From NCBI RefSeq assembly GCF_051622035.1, contig NC_135359.1, forward strand, positions 31,587,501 through 31,651,500: a stretch of 64,000 nucleotides of DNA. Reading direction: 5' to 3'. Position 1 is the first letter of the stretch, and every line of letters starts with the position of its first letter. A model generated the notes under the pieces. It made no database searches, was not told the DNA's origin, and saw only the letters and a program-made list of their open reading frames with translations. Shown here piece by piece: positions 50,276-63,399 of this stretch. The position numbers were made by a program, and so were the translations under genes. The stretch comes from Arctopsyche grandis (Eukaryota; Arthropoda; Insecta; Trichoptera; Hydropsychidae).

Positions 50276-52498
50276 TAACCTTTCCTTACCGGTGATAGAA
50301 ACATAGTCGACATTTACTCTAATTGTATGAATATCTCTTTAAATATACTAAATACAGAGTTCATATTTTGGGTATTCCTCAGCAATACATTAATGTATTA
50401 GATAGAATTATTATTATATACACGTATTTATCTGACGCAACAGAAAAAAATATTTTATCGAAGAATCGGGCATAATGCGCAAATGCAGTGTGTGTTATTA
50501 CGTTTTTTCCTTCAGTCGTGTCCCGTTCTCGGTGCGCGCGTGTTGTTTTTTTCGTTTCGGAGCTTTTTTGTACCGTGTGGACCAGCACTTTATTTGTGTT
50601 TCTTGATTATTATATTGTAAATACGGTAATAATTATTTAATGTTATTTTTTTTTTAATTTGCTATGCTACATTGTATATTATATTTATATTTTCAAAGAC
50701 AATTTTAATTTTTGAAAAAAATGGCTGAAAGAAATTTGATGAATGAAGAGGAACATGATAGCGATCTCGATTTTGAAATAAATGATAATTTTACTGATAC
50801 GGAAGATTTTATTGAAGATATGGAAGATACAGATTCGGAATTAGAGGCCAGTGAAAATGAAGACGAAGAAGTGTATACATCGAATCATGGATTTCAATGG
50901 AATTCATTACCACCATCATCCTCAAGACGTAGAGAGTGCAATATTGTTACCGAAAATTCAGGACTTATAAATGGTAGCACTACTGTAAATACTATTAGAG
51001 AAATGTTCTCTTTGTTTATAAATTCAAATATGGTGAGAGAAATATGTGAACAAACGAATCGTCAGTTACATCGTACATCCACGAAAATTATCGAGCCGAT
51101 ATTGGCAGAAGAATTGCTTGCATTCATTTGAATAATGCTTGCGTCTGGCAGAAATAGGACCCGAAAATTAAGCTTAAATGAATTGTGGACTAATGACAGC
51201 GCTTTTTGCCAACCATTTTTTACGGCATCTATGTCTCGGGATAGGTTCATCACAATATTCAGTCAAATTCGTTTTGACGACAAAGAAACCAGACAAGAAA
51301 GAATACACGTGTCGTCTGATAAATTAGAACCTATCAGGACAATTTTTAATAAATTTGTAGAAGAATGTAAACGTAATAATTCTCCAAGTTGCAACATTAC
51401 TGTGGATGAACGTTTGGCTACCTATAGAAGCAATTGCCCATTCAGCGTGTATATGAAGTCGAAACCCGGTAGATATGGAATAAAAATGTGGGTATCGGCT
51501 GACTCTTCAACAGCATATATATTAAATATACAGGTTTATACAGGTATGGTTAATAATTGCCGAGAGATAAATCAAGGGAATCGTGTAGTGATGGATTAAG
51601 TTCAACCGCAATATGGCACCAATAGAGGTGTAACAACGGACAACTTTTTTACTTCGGTGGCATTAGCTGATAACCTTTTAGATAAAGGGCTAACTCTAAC
51701 TGGTACCCTACGTAAAAATAAACGGGAAATTCCTAAAGAATTTTTACCATTGAAACATAGACTTTTACACAGTAGCTTGTTTGGTTTTACATCAATCAAG
51801 ACATTAGTTTCGTATGTGCCAAAAAAAAATAAAGCAGTTTTGCTATTGTCTACTCAATTTCATGACAGTGAAGTGAGTAGTCATGAAGAAAAGAAGCCGG
51901 AAATAATAATGTTTTATAATAAAACAAAAGGTGCAGTAGATACCGGCGATAAAATGTTTTTATGGAGATGCTGGATATAGCTGCGCTAAATGCATATTTG
52001 CTATGGGCGCAGAAATATCCAGAATGGAAGGCGAATAACAGAAGTCGACGAAAATTATTTATTAGAGAACTTAGTTTGGAATTAGCTATGCCCAATATTG
52101 TATTTTTTTTATTTACGTTTACTTCTCATTTTTTTTTATCAATTTATGTATTTGTGTATTAAAATTATTATTGTGAAAATAAATACATGAAAAGTACATA
52201 TAAACATATTTTATTTTATTTGATGAAAAAATTGAATATATTTTTACGCATAGGTTTTGAATCATCGCGTAATTCTGGCGGATGTGGCGTGATTTCTGAT
52301 CAGCAAGTCGCGGAGTGGGGGCCTAGTGTTCGTCCTCACTTGGAGATGGGCGGCCTTCTGGGATTGTCGTTCACGCGTCTTCAATTTCATGCTTTTTAGA
52401 TCGTTTTTAGCAGTATATTACCAATATTGATACATATATATTAATTTATATAGATACGGACTATTACTATAGTCATGAATAGAAGGAAAAATGGTTAA
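50275..52498 (+). mobile_element. piggyBac-like transposon (ends tentative)
   Basis: TTAACCTTTCCTT at 50275 and AAGGAAAAATGGTTAA ending at 52498 could be the TTAA targets with short inverted repeats; the 2.2-kb spacing suits a piggyBac. Ends are uncertain; the transposase inside is clear. Confidence 0.45.
50721..52110 (+). pseudogene. piggyBac transposase, decayed
   Basis: The ATG at 50721 opens an acidic N-terminus and a DDE_Tnp_1_7-type domain. The three catalytic Asp contexts are present: VDERLATYR (about 51400), TTDNFFTSV (about 51635) and GAVDTGDKM (about 51935). Two in-frame stops (51129, 51597) and a deletion plus frameshift at about 51955 break it; ALNAYLLWAQKYPEW follows in another frame. 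The Cys-rich C-terminal finger is not seen. The enzyme would move TTAA-flanked DNA, but this copy cannot encode it. Confidence 0.85.
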
Positions 52499-52499
52499 A

Positions 52500-52860
52500 T
52501 ATTCATATTTATCAGACTTTAAAATCACGAATTTCTAGAACGACTGAGTCGACATCACCGCTGCACGCGTAATTTTTTAGCACCGTTAATGGGTGGTGAA
52601 TTTTGCTTGTTTTTTTTTCAATAATACTTAAATCCACATGTAAGTGGTCGTACACGAAAAATTGTGCTTATTTTGTCCTGTTATGACATGATAGAATAAT
52701 TATGGTGACATTTTTTAGACATCTTTTCAGTGCAGCCCCGCCACTAAAAATTATCACGAGCCGCCACTGCCTTTCACCCGTTCTATACCTAAAATACGCT
52801 TTTTTCAATTTTCCCAAAATTTCCGCCCCCCATTTCCCATAGAAAAAACACGGTTTATTC
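52500..52860. other. Spacer, nothing recognised
   Basis: No supported feature. Confidence 0.5.
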
Positions 52861-52864
52861 CCGG

Positions 52865-53025
52865 TGTGGCGGCTCGCTATACGACATGGTCGAGTTTGGT
52901 CACCTTCCTGCGAGTGGGGACCAACTCGGCTGGGTTCGGAGAGCGGCTACCCACTCTGCCTTCAACTGTCATAAATAAAACACGTGCATTAACATGCCAG
53001 TCGTCTCATTCGTTCATCTCCCATA
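52865..53025 (+). mobile_element. Solo LTR of the ACCGGAAGT element, TSD CCGG
   Basis: 161 bp, TGTGGCGG ... CCCATA, with CCGG at 52861-52864 and 53026-53029. Same length as the 3' LTR at 4325-4485. Confidence 0.92.
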
Positions 53026-53199
53026 CCGGTAATAAATCGCGTTTTTTCCCTCCGGCACATCTCTATGCACATTACACATTTTTCAATATCTGTCGCGTGG
53101 CCAACGATTAGTGTTTATACTATAGTAAAAACGTCACCGATTCCATCAGGTGACGTTTTGAATAATTGATAATTGTATCAGCTGAAAGGAAGAGAGTTG

Positions 53200-53393
53200 G
53201 CAGCACTGAATGTCAAAGTGTAAGATGCGAGATGCGAGTGGGCCGCAGTGTTCCCGTGTGAGCGGAGTGGCGCGGTCGTGTGGTGCAGAGTGGGGTGCGG
53301 TGCGGTGCGGTGATGTGCGGCACAATCAGCTGTGCGAACGAATAACCAGTGAGGCCTCCGCCCCTCCGCCCCTCCGCCCCTTCGCCCCCCGAG
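53200..53393 (+). promoter_or_regulatory. Candidate promoter/5' non-coding exon of Rab30
   Basis: A GC- and CpG-rich island in AT-rich surroundings, with repeated GGTGC and CCGCCCCT motifs. CGAG|GTATCG at about 53393 could be a donor pairing with the acceptor at 54822, just before the Rab30 start codon. Inference from composition, position and splice-site look-alikes only. Confidence 0.4.
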
Positions 53394-53659
53394 GTATCGC
53401 ACCTCCGCCCCCATCAATATTGCCAATGCTAATATGTATTGCATTTCTAAACAAACGCAAACGCAAACCCATTCCATTTCACTTTCTTTCAATTCGCTCT
53501 CCATACATGCATAACCTCACTTTCCATTCGACACATCATACTCTCCATATACCTACACGTACATATTATGAAATTAACCACAAAAAGATAACAAATGTCA
53601 TCAATTCCATACTATCTAGTACACATTTTCAAATGTATACTACTACGTTGCGCTTACAC

Positions 53660-54366
53660 CAGTGCTTCCTAAATTGGGGGTCGAAAGTTAAGTATTCAAT
53701 AGAAAGTACAAATATTCATTTATGAATATTTTTCCACATTACATATTTAGGGAATGTATAGGTATAATTAAGGAAATATTTCCCAAACTTGAATGAGGAC
53801 GAAAGGAACAATTGGATAAGAACACCATTTGCCCCAAGTCCTTAAAATATGATCATATTACGTGGACAGCCCAAGAAGAGTTGATCGATATCAGATCAGA
53901 TAATTTGCTTCAAGTGGAATTTAATGAAAAAAGTATTTCAGAATCTTGGTTAAGGCGACAGCAAGAGTATCCTGCTATTGGAAAAGAAGCCCTGGTAACT
54001 CTTATTCCTTTCGTGACTACGTACCTATGCGAAACAGTATTTTCGTCATTACTTATATTAAAAAATAAGCAACGGTCATGTCTTTCCACCGAGACTTTGG
54101 AAGATGCTTTGCGAGTTAGCATTTCTGACATTGAAACCGATATTGTTATTTATTATGTAAAAACATGCGACCTTATCTATCGCATTAAATTGTTTCATGT
54201 GTGTATAGTTTTTATTTAAAAAAAAATGTTTTTTTCAGCAAGTTCCTATAATTTTGTGCTGAATATAAATATGTGTATTATAATTGTAATCATTACTGCC
54301 AAATAAACCTTTTAACTAGAAAAAAAATTTTTTTGGTCGTGACATGAAAGTAATTGGGAAGCACTG
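53660..54366 (+). mobile_element. Non-autonomous hAT with transposase C-terminus, TSD (G/C)CTTACAC
   Basis: Starts CAGTGCTTCCTAAATTGGGG and ends GGGAAGCACTG; GCTTACAC (53652-53659) and CCTTACAC (54367-54374) match at 7 of 8 positions. A frame from about 53812 to 54219 carries FVTTYLCETVFSSLLILKNK, the hATC motif of ZBED/SCAND3-type transposases. The catalytic core is deleted. It lies in the presumed 5' UTR intron of Rab30. Confidence 0.88.
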
Positions 54367-54831
54367 CCTTACACTACGAATGATTTCCCTTTCAAATCAT
54401 CATATCAAATTTTATTTAAATATATTATATTTTCGATTTATTTTATTTACTATGAACCTGCAAATATATATTTATCAAATTAATTTGACTTCAATTGTCC
54501 AAATATATGTAGTTAGTGTTGTTTATCGGCGACTTATCATACATCTAATATATAATACAATAGGTGTAAATGAACTAATCCCAACTAATGCCTCGAAGAT
54601 ATCTAGTAATATCGGTTAAAAATGGCTTGAAATCGAGTGAATCGTAAATATATGTATAATATTTTAGATTATATAAGACTCGTACGAAATGTGTCGCGAA
54701 ACATTCTCTCGCTCAAACAATATTGTCATCAATATTTATGTATGTAAGAAAGTCCATATATGTATGTGAAATGGTCTCTCGAATTTGTTATAATTGTGAT
54801 ATGTGTTTGATTTTCATTTCAGATCTTTGTA

Positions 54832-57800
54832 ATGGAAGATTACAAGTTTCTATTCAAGGTGGTGCTGGTCGGCAACGCAGGCGTAGGTAAAACTTGCCTC
54901 GTCAGAAGGTTTACACAGGGGATATTTCCGCCGGGTCAGGGTGCCACCATCGGTGTTGATTTTATGATCAAAACTGTCGAAGTCGACAACGAGAAAGTGA
55001 AGGTATGCAGCATCAAAGTATTCATTCGAATCGTAAATCTAAATTACGAAAAATGGGTCATAATACTAAATACATAACACGTCCCATTTTTTTATTACTC
55101 TTTTTATAAACCATTCACTAGCTACATAAAACCAAATTACACATCAGATGAGCTCTGTGGGGTAACAAGCAAACCGCGACACATTATCGAACATAATTCA
55201 AGATTTTTATTTTATTAAATAGGCCAGGAAGGCCTAACAGGCAACTCCAATGCGCCTCCCTGGCCAAAAACATTGTACATTTGTTACAATAATTATTAGT
55301 ATTATACAAAGTACATAAATACATATCAATTAATATCCACAGAGACATCTATGGTCAAATTTGTAAATTTACAGCATTTTATAGAATTCGAGATTGCTGA
55401 AAATTCGGGATTTTGCGAGAAAATGGGTAGGGTTGCCAATTTGTTGGAACCGTTTCAATGAAAATCAGATAAATTGGCAAACTCTGATAGGGAACGATTG
55501 ACCTGGAGTAACGAACCAAAGTCTGGCCAGCAGAAACCAGTGTGATTTGAACCCGAGACCACTTTGTTCAAAGCATTGCTAACCACTAGTCTATTCTGCT
55601 GGTTATATACAAATATATAGGGCCGAGTTATACACAAAATATTTTCCAATTAGAACAGATATTTTTGTATTGAATTATATGTATATCTGGAATAAAATAT
55701 GGCAAAGTTCCTCTTTGTCAGAAACGTTAATAAAAGATTTAGAATAAGCAACTTTATATAAAAAAAATTGTTTGGTGAAGACCACAAAAAGGTGAATGCT
55801 GGAATATCCGCTTTAGATTGATTTTAATCAAAGATTTTCAACCGTTTATTACATTACATTTTTTTGGTCACCGAATGAAGACGAAAGTCTTAGTGCTTAG
55901 TGCATTTTCGTAAATGCGTACGTGCGCGCATAAACGCCTCCATTGACTTGTTTTATCGTTTGTGTTATTTTGAGAGAACAAAAGTAAAACGTTATTTGCA
56001 CACTAAATTTGCTGACATTCCTGCTATAAATAAGTTCTGGCTAATAAGCTTCTCAAAAACATAACGAACACTTTTTTCCTCCGAAAGTGATTCAACTTTC
56101 ATGATGTCGTATTGGATAGGATAAACTATAATAATTCATCAATAAATTATTTACCTAAAATACTAGAGCCCTTTAAATAACTCGGGGAGTTGTGTTAACC
56201 AATGTCCTGGTCTATATAAACACGTTTGTGTTTTGAAGAGGATCTTTTATTTATTCAGTGGATACAAGGTTTATTGGGTGCTACTTTAGTATGCGGTCTA
56301 CCTTCACATATCTACTTTAGTATGCGATCTACCTTCGCGTTTTTACTTTAATATGTGGTCTCAGTTCTCGCGTGTGACACTGACACTGAATAATACCGAC
56401 TCTAACAACCTAATCTTAAATGAATAGGGCCAACCTTAACTTAATCTATCCTATCCTGACCCTTAAAGAAATAGGTGTTTTATTTCATCAATATTTTCAC
56501 GAAAAAAAAAATCTTAGCAGCCAACACCTATTTATTTAATGGTCAGGGTAGGTTAGGTTAAGTTAAGGTTGGCCTTATTAATTTAAGATTTAGTTAACCC
56601 TTTTCTCGCGGCAATAAATATAGCGAACAAGCCTTGTACGCGGCACCTTTTTCGCCAATTTGGCAATCGGGTTTTCGACCTTAAATACGGATTTTAATAT
56701 TTACTCAAGTAACCAGATATGTTAATTAACACATAAAGTATTATTTTAAACAATAAAATACATAATATATCTCGTAGTTTTGGCTTAATTGTCAAATAAT
56801 CATTCTTCATAATTGTATGAAGACGTGACGTCACATAAACGAGGTTTCAGTATAGTTCCACAAAAAACTAATTTTGACTGGTATATATTCATTTTAAGCA
56901 AATTGAATAGATGGCATTCAACTCTCAGTAATATATTCAACCAATTTTGAACCTTAAATCAGTTGAAATAGGCGCATATAAGGCTCAAAATCCCGTGCAA
57001 AGTTCAGAAATTCTATGGAAGACAGCCGCGCTGCTACAGACTTGTCGCCCAAAGCTTCCATAGAAGACGGCCGCGGGCAAACGGTGAAGCAAGATTTGAA
57101 TCCTTTCATTTTACTTTCACAATGATTATTAAAATCTGTAGTCTGAGAAGCTTTTTATATCCATTGCACACAATTTATAATTATTCGAAGTACCTAGATC
57201 CACTTGGGTGTGATTTAAAGGTGATGAGATTTGAAGATAGTGTCGTCTAGTAATTTTTTAAAAGTCTTTTATTCAATATTTAAAATATGTATATGTTAAA
57301 TGCCGTGATACTCTTGAATTATTACATGTTTTTGTAATTACTGTACATGTAGTTGAAGAATTTTCTTATTGCAAACTCACTATTACGGATACTTGCATAA
57401 CATCAGTGTTTATGACGATGTACATATGATATTAACCAAATTCAATATGGGTTTCAGCTTCAAATATGGGATACGGCCGGCCAAGAGAGATTTCGCTCCA
57501 TCACGCAAAGCTATTACCGATCAGCACACGCGCTTATACTAGTTTATGACATATCGTGTCAACCGACGTTTGACTGTTTGCCCGATTGGCTTAGAGAAAT
57601 TGAAGAATACGCCAGCAGTAAGGTTCTTAGGATTCTCGTAGGTGAGTGCATTCGTACGATACATATGTACATCCGTCATGCCAAATCACCCAAGTTTTCA
57701 ATACAAGATCCTCGGATGTTTCAGGCAATAAAATAGATAGAGAAGACTGTGAAATACCGAGACACGTCGGCGAAGACTTTGCACAACGGCACGGTATGTA

Positions 57801-58061
57801 TTTCTTGGAAACGTCGGCCAAGGAATCCGACAACGTCGAGAGACTCTTCATGGAGATAGCTGTAGAACTCATGGAGGTAATTTCATACGAATAATATGAT
57901 CATCTATATGTATGTGTGTGTGTGTGTGATTGTGTTTTTGGTTTTTTATTTTGCAGCAAGCGAAATGTAAAGAATTGCCGAGGTACGATACGAGCACGAC
58001 TCCCATCAACGGAAAAACTACTTCGATCGGAGACGGCGCCTGCTGTGGCAAAGTGGCGTAA
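54832..58061 (+). CDS. Rab30: Rab30 small GTPase, four coding exons
   Basis: Exons 54832-55002, 57458-57641, 57725-57876 and 57957-58061 have GT...AG introns of 2455, 83 and 80 nt and join into 203 codons, the length of human RAB30. Motifs: GNAGVGKT (residues 14-21), switch I with [12 protein letters not shown] (33-44), DTAGQERF (62-69), GNKID (119-123), ETSAK (147-151), and Cys-Cys at 198-199 for geranylgeranylation. Rab30 is a Golgi-associated Rab that recruits tethers in the GTP state. An acceptor at 54821-54822 nine bases before the ATG implies a further 5' UTR exon. The long first coding intron holds a SINE, an LTR fragment and a TTAA element. No other conserved cellular gene was recognised in the window. 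Confidence 0.96.
55203..55611 (-). mobile_element. tRNA-derived SINE with LINE-like tail
   Basis: On the minus strand the head has a box-A-like TAGACTAGTGGTTAGCA (55577-55593) and a box-B GGTTCAAATC (55544-55553), the RNA polymerase III promoter of tRNA SINEs. The 3' end is a stem-forming GGCCAGGGAGGCGCATTGG ... TAGGCCTTCCTGGCC, then TATTTAATAAAATAAAA. The tail resembles the LINE ends at 18936 and 38524. Located in the first coding intron of Rab30. Confidence 0.7.
56190..56400 (-). mobile_element. LTR fragment with 30-bp U3 repeats
   Basis: GTGTTAACCAATGTCCTGGTC and GAGGATCTTTTATTTATT resemble the reversed R/U5 of the 48.6-49.8 kb LTR family. TACTTTAGTATGCGGTCTACC then repeats three times at ~30-bp spacing. 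Confidence 0.5.
56594..57088. mobile_element. piggyBac-like MITE, copy A
   Basis: TTAACCCTTTTCTCGCGGC to GGCCGCGGGCAAACGG-TGAA (right TTAA mutated). Nearly the same as copy B. In the first coding intron of Rab30. Confidence 0.75.
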
Positions 58062-58467
58062 TCGTATCTGCAGACAGTTCCACAGAATCTTATTCACACG
58101 CGAGGCTTGCGAAGCTTTATCTCCTGTCCACACTTTCCAGCAATTGACAAAGAGTATACACAACGAGGGAGACGAGTCGTACTTTCTCCGACATTACACA
58201 CACACGCGTACAAAAATGTCAAACGTCTATCGATGTGTTCCGTTTGGTCTTATTTCGAATTTGCACGTTTCATTGTAACCATATTAAATGTATATATGTA
58301 TGTATAATGGGAAATGTAAATATGGAGCTTTAGTATGAATTTTTCAAAACTGTTGTGATTAATTGTTTGTATTATATTGTTTTTGCAGTATTTTTTTGAG
58401 AAATATTCAACTGTTGATTGATTTAAACAAAACTTTACCTACTAAAGCTCTTTATATTATTGTGTAT

Positions 58468-58959
58468 TTAACCCTTTGCCCGCGGCAATAAATATAGCGA
58501 ACAAGCCCTGTACGTGGCCATCTTTTTCGCGAATTTGTCAATCGAGTTTTTGACCTGAAATACAGATTTTAATATTTACTCAAGTAACCAGATATGTTAA
58601 TTAACACATAAAGTATTATTTTAAACAATAAAATACATAATATATCTTGTAGCTTTGGCTTAATTGTCAAATAATCATTCTTCATAATTGTATGAAGATG
58701 TGACGTCACATAAACGAGGTTTCAGTGTAGTTCCACAAAAAACTAATTTGACTGGTATATATTCATTTTAAGCAAATTGAATAGATGGCATTCAACTCTC
58801 AGCAATATATTCAACCAATTTTGAACCTTAAAACAGTTGAAATAGGCGCATATAAGCCTCAAAATCCCGTGCAAAGTTCAGAAATTCTATGTAAGACAGT
58901 CGCGCTACAGACTTGTCGCGCAAAGCTTCCATAGAAGACGGCCGCGGCCAAACGGTTAA
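58468..58959. mobile_element. piggyBac-like MITE, copy B
   Basis: TTAACCCTTTGCCCGCGGC to GCCGCGGCCAAACGGTTAA, with TTAA at both ends (58468-58471, 58956-58959); about 490 bp, no coding capacity. Confidence 0.85.
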
Positions 58960-59220
58960 AATTCGATCGCCTATAAATAGAGTTTAGTTTGGGTCCAAAA
59001 ACACATAAATATTTTCCTATATACTTCCCCGTACTGAAACAGTTTCTTCATTTATTTTTAGAAGAAAAAAAAATTAACAAAAATTCAACAGAACTATAGC
59101 CATATGAATTAAAGCTTTCTCTCAACGTAATAATGTTCATATAAAAATATGTGTGTTTAGTAATTAATTTACATTATAATTATGTTAATTGTTTTAAAAA
59201 AAAACAAAATCTAATTCAAC

Positions 59221-59793
59221 TTAACCCTTTGAGTGCTGACGACTTTTCTGTTGAAAGCCCGCCACGGTGAAAATTTCGCCAACGCTTCCAACTAGAATTA
59301 TTTAGAAATCTAATAGGAAGCAGATATAAAAATTGTAGCTAATCCAAACAAACCCTAGATAACTACCGCCGAAGGTTTCCAGTTTTGTAAAGGTGTGTTT
59401 AGACTTGCAACAATATAAAATAAACAAAAGAAGTCTATTAATGAATGTATTTTTCCAAAACTAGTTCCCATCTTCTTCATTGTTGTTAAAATGTAATGCT
59501 CACAATCTAAATGCCAAGCCACAGTCTAAGTTAGGGATTTCCATCGAGAAATTCTGCTATGGTTATATGTTAATTCAGAAATTTCGGTGTAAACCAGTCT
59601 TTATAAACATGGACACGGATTACACGATCCGTGTTAAATGCATTTTTTTTTCAATGCTACCTGGAAAGGCTTAGTGGGCAGTATTCTTGTTTACTATGTA
59701 CAAGCTCAAAATGTAACACCTATCGGCGTTTTTCAGTTCAATGGACTTGTTGGCAAAACGCTGATCGGCGTTGGTCAGCATTCAAAGGGTTAA
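59221..59793. mobile_element. piggyBac-like MITE, second family
   Basis: TTAACCCTTTGAGTGCTGACGA to GGTCAGCATTCAAAGGGTTAA, TTAA at both ends (59221-59224, 59790-59793); 573 bp. Confidence 0.85.
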
Positions 59794-59799
59794 ACTAAG

Positions 59800-60867
59800 T
59801 ATCTAATGTGATTTCGACGTGCATACCTCAAAGGAAAATAATTTGTGAATATATTTATTCAAGTCGAACATAGTGACGGTCATTCTCAAATATCAGGCCT
59901 GCTCCGAGACTAAAATGTGAGTCAAATCAGACTCAAATCAACAGCTGATTGTGACTGCGATGTATTTAATTGTACCACTGATACACCTCGGCCTTGGTTT
60001 CTGTAAATTATTAAAACTCTATGATTTAAAGTATGCTTTCAAAAATCATCAACGTTATTCTGTCTGGCCGAACAATTAGATATTTTTTATGCATTTGTCT
60101 CTGCTTTTACTAAAAATTTTCAAGCAAGTTCTAATTGGAAAACCTTTATACATATTTGACTGTTAAAAAAAACGTAAACAATTCAAACTATTTTACATTT
60201 TTATTGTTAAATATTGATAAACGGAAGCACCGAACACATTCCGATACCCGTTGTGTGCTTTGAAAATTCACAAATTAAAATTATAACTCTTCCACATGCA
60301 TGCATACTCTGTAAGATTATTTATATTATTGAATAATTTTTATTTTAAATACTCGAAACACTTCCAGAGAGCAATATCTATTTACAATTATTATATTTGA
60401 CTATCGTTTTTTACTGTTGCGTCGACACGTAGTTGTGATTTATTGAATGAAATCCTTGTTTTCTTTATATGATATTATATTGAATACGTGTCTATTTATT
60501 GCTGTGATTTATCTTTAATTCATTGATTAGATCTTAAGCGTTTCAACGTCGATTCATTATTATATTGTTTCTCGCAGAGTTTTTACACAGTTTACGGCAA
60601 ACACCTTTGAATGTTGAAAGTTTTAACCGTCTCTACTTGCATTTTCTCCCGGTGCGTTGTAAAACTTACAATTGAATGTATCTCTTAAGATTATTATTGT
60701 AATATTATCGTTAAATGATAGAAGTGTTAATTGTGATTGAATTGATAATACAATGTGTTGTATGTAATAACGTAAAGATGTCTTCGAACGTAACGTACCA
60801 ATAATTGTTATAGATATTTTGACCCACTTACTACCAGCATCGAGTGCTAAAAATTAATATTGGATTG

Positions 60868-60899
<32 letters not shown>

Positions 60900-61214
60900 T
60901 GCGTGTTTGTATATTAATAATAATATAGAAAAATAAAAATCATATGGAGATGAATAAAATAAAACGACCTGAATATATTTATAATATTAATTGTAATTTT
61001 ATGTATGTACTTATTATTTTGCAGTATATAAATATAATAGTTTCAATTGCAGGCAGTCTTATAAAGGTATATTAATTACTGTGATTTAAATCAATTTCAT
61101 TGTTATTGTAATTATTTTTACTTTATTGGTATTAATGTTCCTTTTTCATTTTGTTTGCTTCGTTAATTGATATTTTTAATTGTAATATTTGCATCGGTTG
61201 ATTTTTTATTTAAA
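59800..61214. other. AT-rich region with a (TG)/(TGCG) repeat
   Basis: A (TG)n then (CGTG)n run lies at about 60867-60905, and AATAAAATAAAA near 60953. It may include Rab30 3' UTR, but no end could be fixed. Confidence 0.4.
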
Positions 61215-61665
61215 CAGGGGCGTCATTTCAGCTTTTCCCAAAGGGGGGGGCAAAATTTTTGACTACTAAGGAATGACTTTCTGGGGGGGGAGGGGGGGCG
61301 GGTGTATTATATTAAAAAAATAAGTATATATGGATTTCAACTATTTCTTTTAATCATTTTTTTTATTTATATATTTTTCTCGATAAAATTAAAATTGATT
61401 AAAAAATCTATTAAGAGATTTGGGTATAAGCGTATATTTATAAAATACAAAATAATCTCCTGAATATACATTGAACGTTTTTTTTAAACTAAAAAATATA
61501 ATATTAGCATTAAATTAATGTTGAAAACTATAATGTTATTATTATAATATATCATTTTATTTACAATACCATTTTATTAATAATAATGCATTAAACAACG
61601 TGGCTAGTCCTGTTCAAATCTAGGAGGGGCTGCAGCCCACCCCAGCCCCCCAATTGACGCCCCTG
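61215..61665. mobile_element. hAT-like MITE
   Basis: CAGGGGCGTCATTTCAGC at the left and AATTGACGCCCCTG at the right; G-rich just inside the left end and C-rich inside the right. Flanks TATTTAAA and GTTTTAAG match only weakly, so the target duplication is doubtful. The left end resembles the nested MITEs at 24347 and 37686. Confidence 0.65.
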
Positions 61666-61999
61666 GTTTTAAGTAAATCTTATATCGTATCCTTCGAATG
61701 CAAAGTTGAATATTCGAATGATAAATGAAAATATTTTGTGTTGTGTTCCGAGGATGTGATGTGTAAAATTTTTGAAATTTCAGCTCTTAAAAAACTAGTC
61801 ATTAGAAGTGAAAAAAAATAGCTAGCATTATAATTTTCAATATATAAATACAGTATGGCCTAAGTATGTATTAAATAAACGTCGAATAAAATTTATTATT
61901 ATTTTTTATAAACCATCAGTCGTAAATTGTTCAATTTTACGTTCTTGCCAGTGATTTTATTCATTAGAAATACCACTTGTATAATTGTAAATAGAAAAA

Positions 62000-62077
<78 letters not shown>

Positions 62078-62777
62078 TATATAAATATAAAAATTCCTCT
62101 TATAATTTAAGCTTTTTTTCGGAGAATGTAGATTTTTTTATTTGTCAAAAACATATACATATTCGTAGTGGTGTTAATTTTACCCGTACGTGCACAGCTT
62201 TTACTATAATTATTCGCACGTTGGTAGATTCGTCATTGTATTATGATCTCTGCACTAATGTAATTCGCATAGACATTTGTAAGGTACGTACATACATGTT
62301 TGTATAATATAAAAAATATGTATATTATAAAAGTATCGTTTCATTATAGGACTTTACTTGTAATCAGAGTCAATTTTAAACGCGGCGTTTAGTAACGCCC
62401 CGTGTAGATATACATATATATATATTCAAAAGCAACCAGACATCTCCCCGCCTCGGGTCACTTGCAAAAAAGACTCGCAAACTTTGCACCGAGGCTTGAA
62501 GTCAGATATGTGGTCTCAATTTGGCAGCGGATCCGATCCGCGAGTGAACTATTCAATTCGTGTTTTAAATTGTTTGGCAATTTGGTTGCACTTTGAATAT
62601 TTTCCTGTTGAATAGTGTTTATAATATGATTTGCTCTATGTATTGCATTTTTTTTACGATAATGCTTGTGCAGAAAAAATACACTTACATGTACCTGAAA
62701 AATCTGAACTTATATTGTTTAATCCACGAGTATTTTTTCATTAACAAAATGATAATAAAAAAAGCGCTTTAATATCT

Positions 62778-62867
<90 letters not shown>

Positions 62868-63360
62868 GTATTATATTTTAAATAACAAATAAACTAAGGA
62901 AACAGATCAATACTCCCCCTCCCTTATACAGTTATTTATTTTTTCTTCAAAAGATTATCGGACAGTAAAAAAAGGTTATGCTAAATTATCGCTTAATGTT
63001 CGTAACATGTACGAGTTGAAATATTAAATTGAAGTAATAATAAATAATATCAATATTTCTAAGATGGAGTTTTATTTATATAATCGAATCGAATGTGTGT
63101 TTCTTTATTATTTACATATGTTGAAGGTACCGACATATTTTCCTAATTGAATGTATTGTTTCGTAGGAGTGGGTGGAGGATCCAAATAAAAGGCCAAAGT
63201 CGCTTCACAGCATTTATTGGGTGATTAAGGAGGTCCACGCACTGCCAGTGCTCCGTCCAGAATGCCTTCACATGGCCTAAGTACCTGCTTATAAAAGGCA
63301 GGTCGCTCGCTGCATCTTCGACGTCCATTTACTTCCCCATTGTCTAGGCACGTACACGGA
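61666..63360. other. Non-coding region with two (AT)n tracts
   Basis: (AT)n at about 62005-62072 and 62779-62852. The rest shows no recognised gene; 63170-63360 is GC-richer and probably belongs to the LINE flank. Confidence 0.5.
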
Positions 63361-63399
63361 TATGCAGTCCCACGCTTTCGGGCTGTCAGTTCTGAGAAC

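Noticed and set aside
55540-55611. A functional tRNA gene on the minus strand
   Set aside because: A and B boxes are present but no clean cloverleaf or acceptor stem closes, and the sequence continues into a SINE body and LINE-like tail.
57900-58278. Alternative frames over the last Rab30 exon
   Set aside because: They ignore the splice acceptor at 57956; only the spliced frame gives the 203-residue Rab ending with the Cys-Cys motif.
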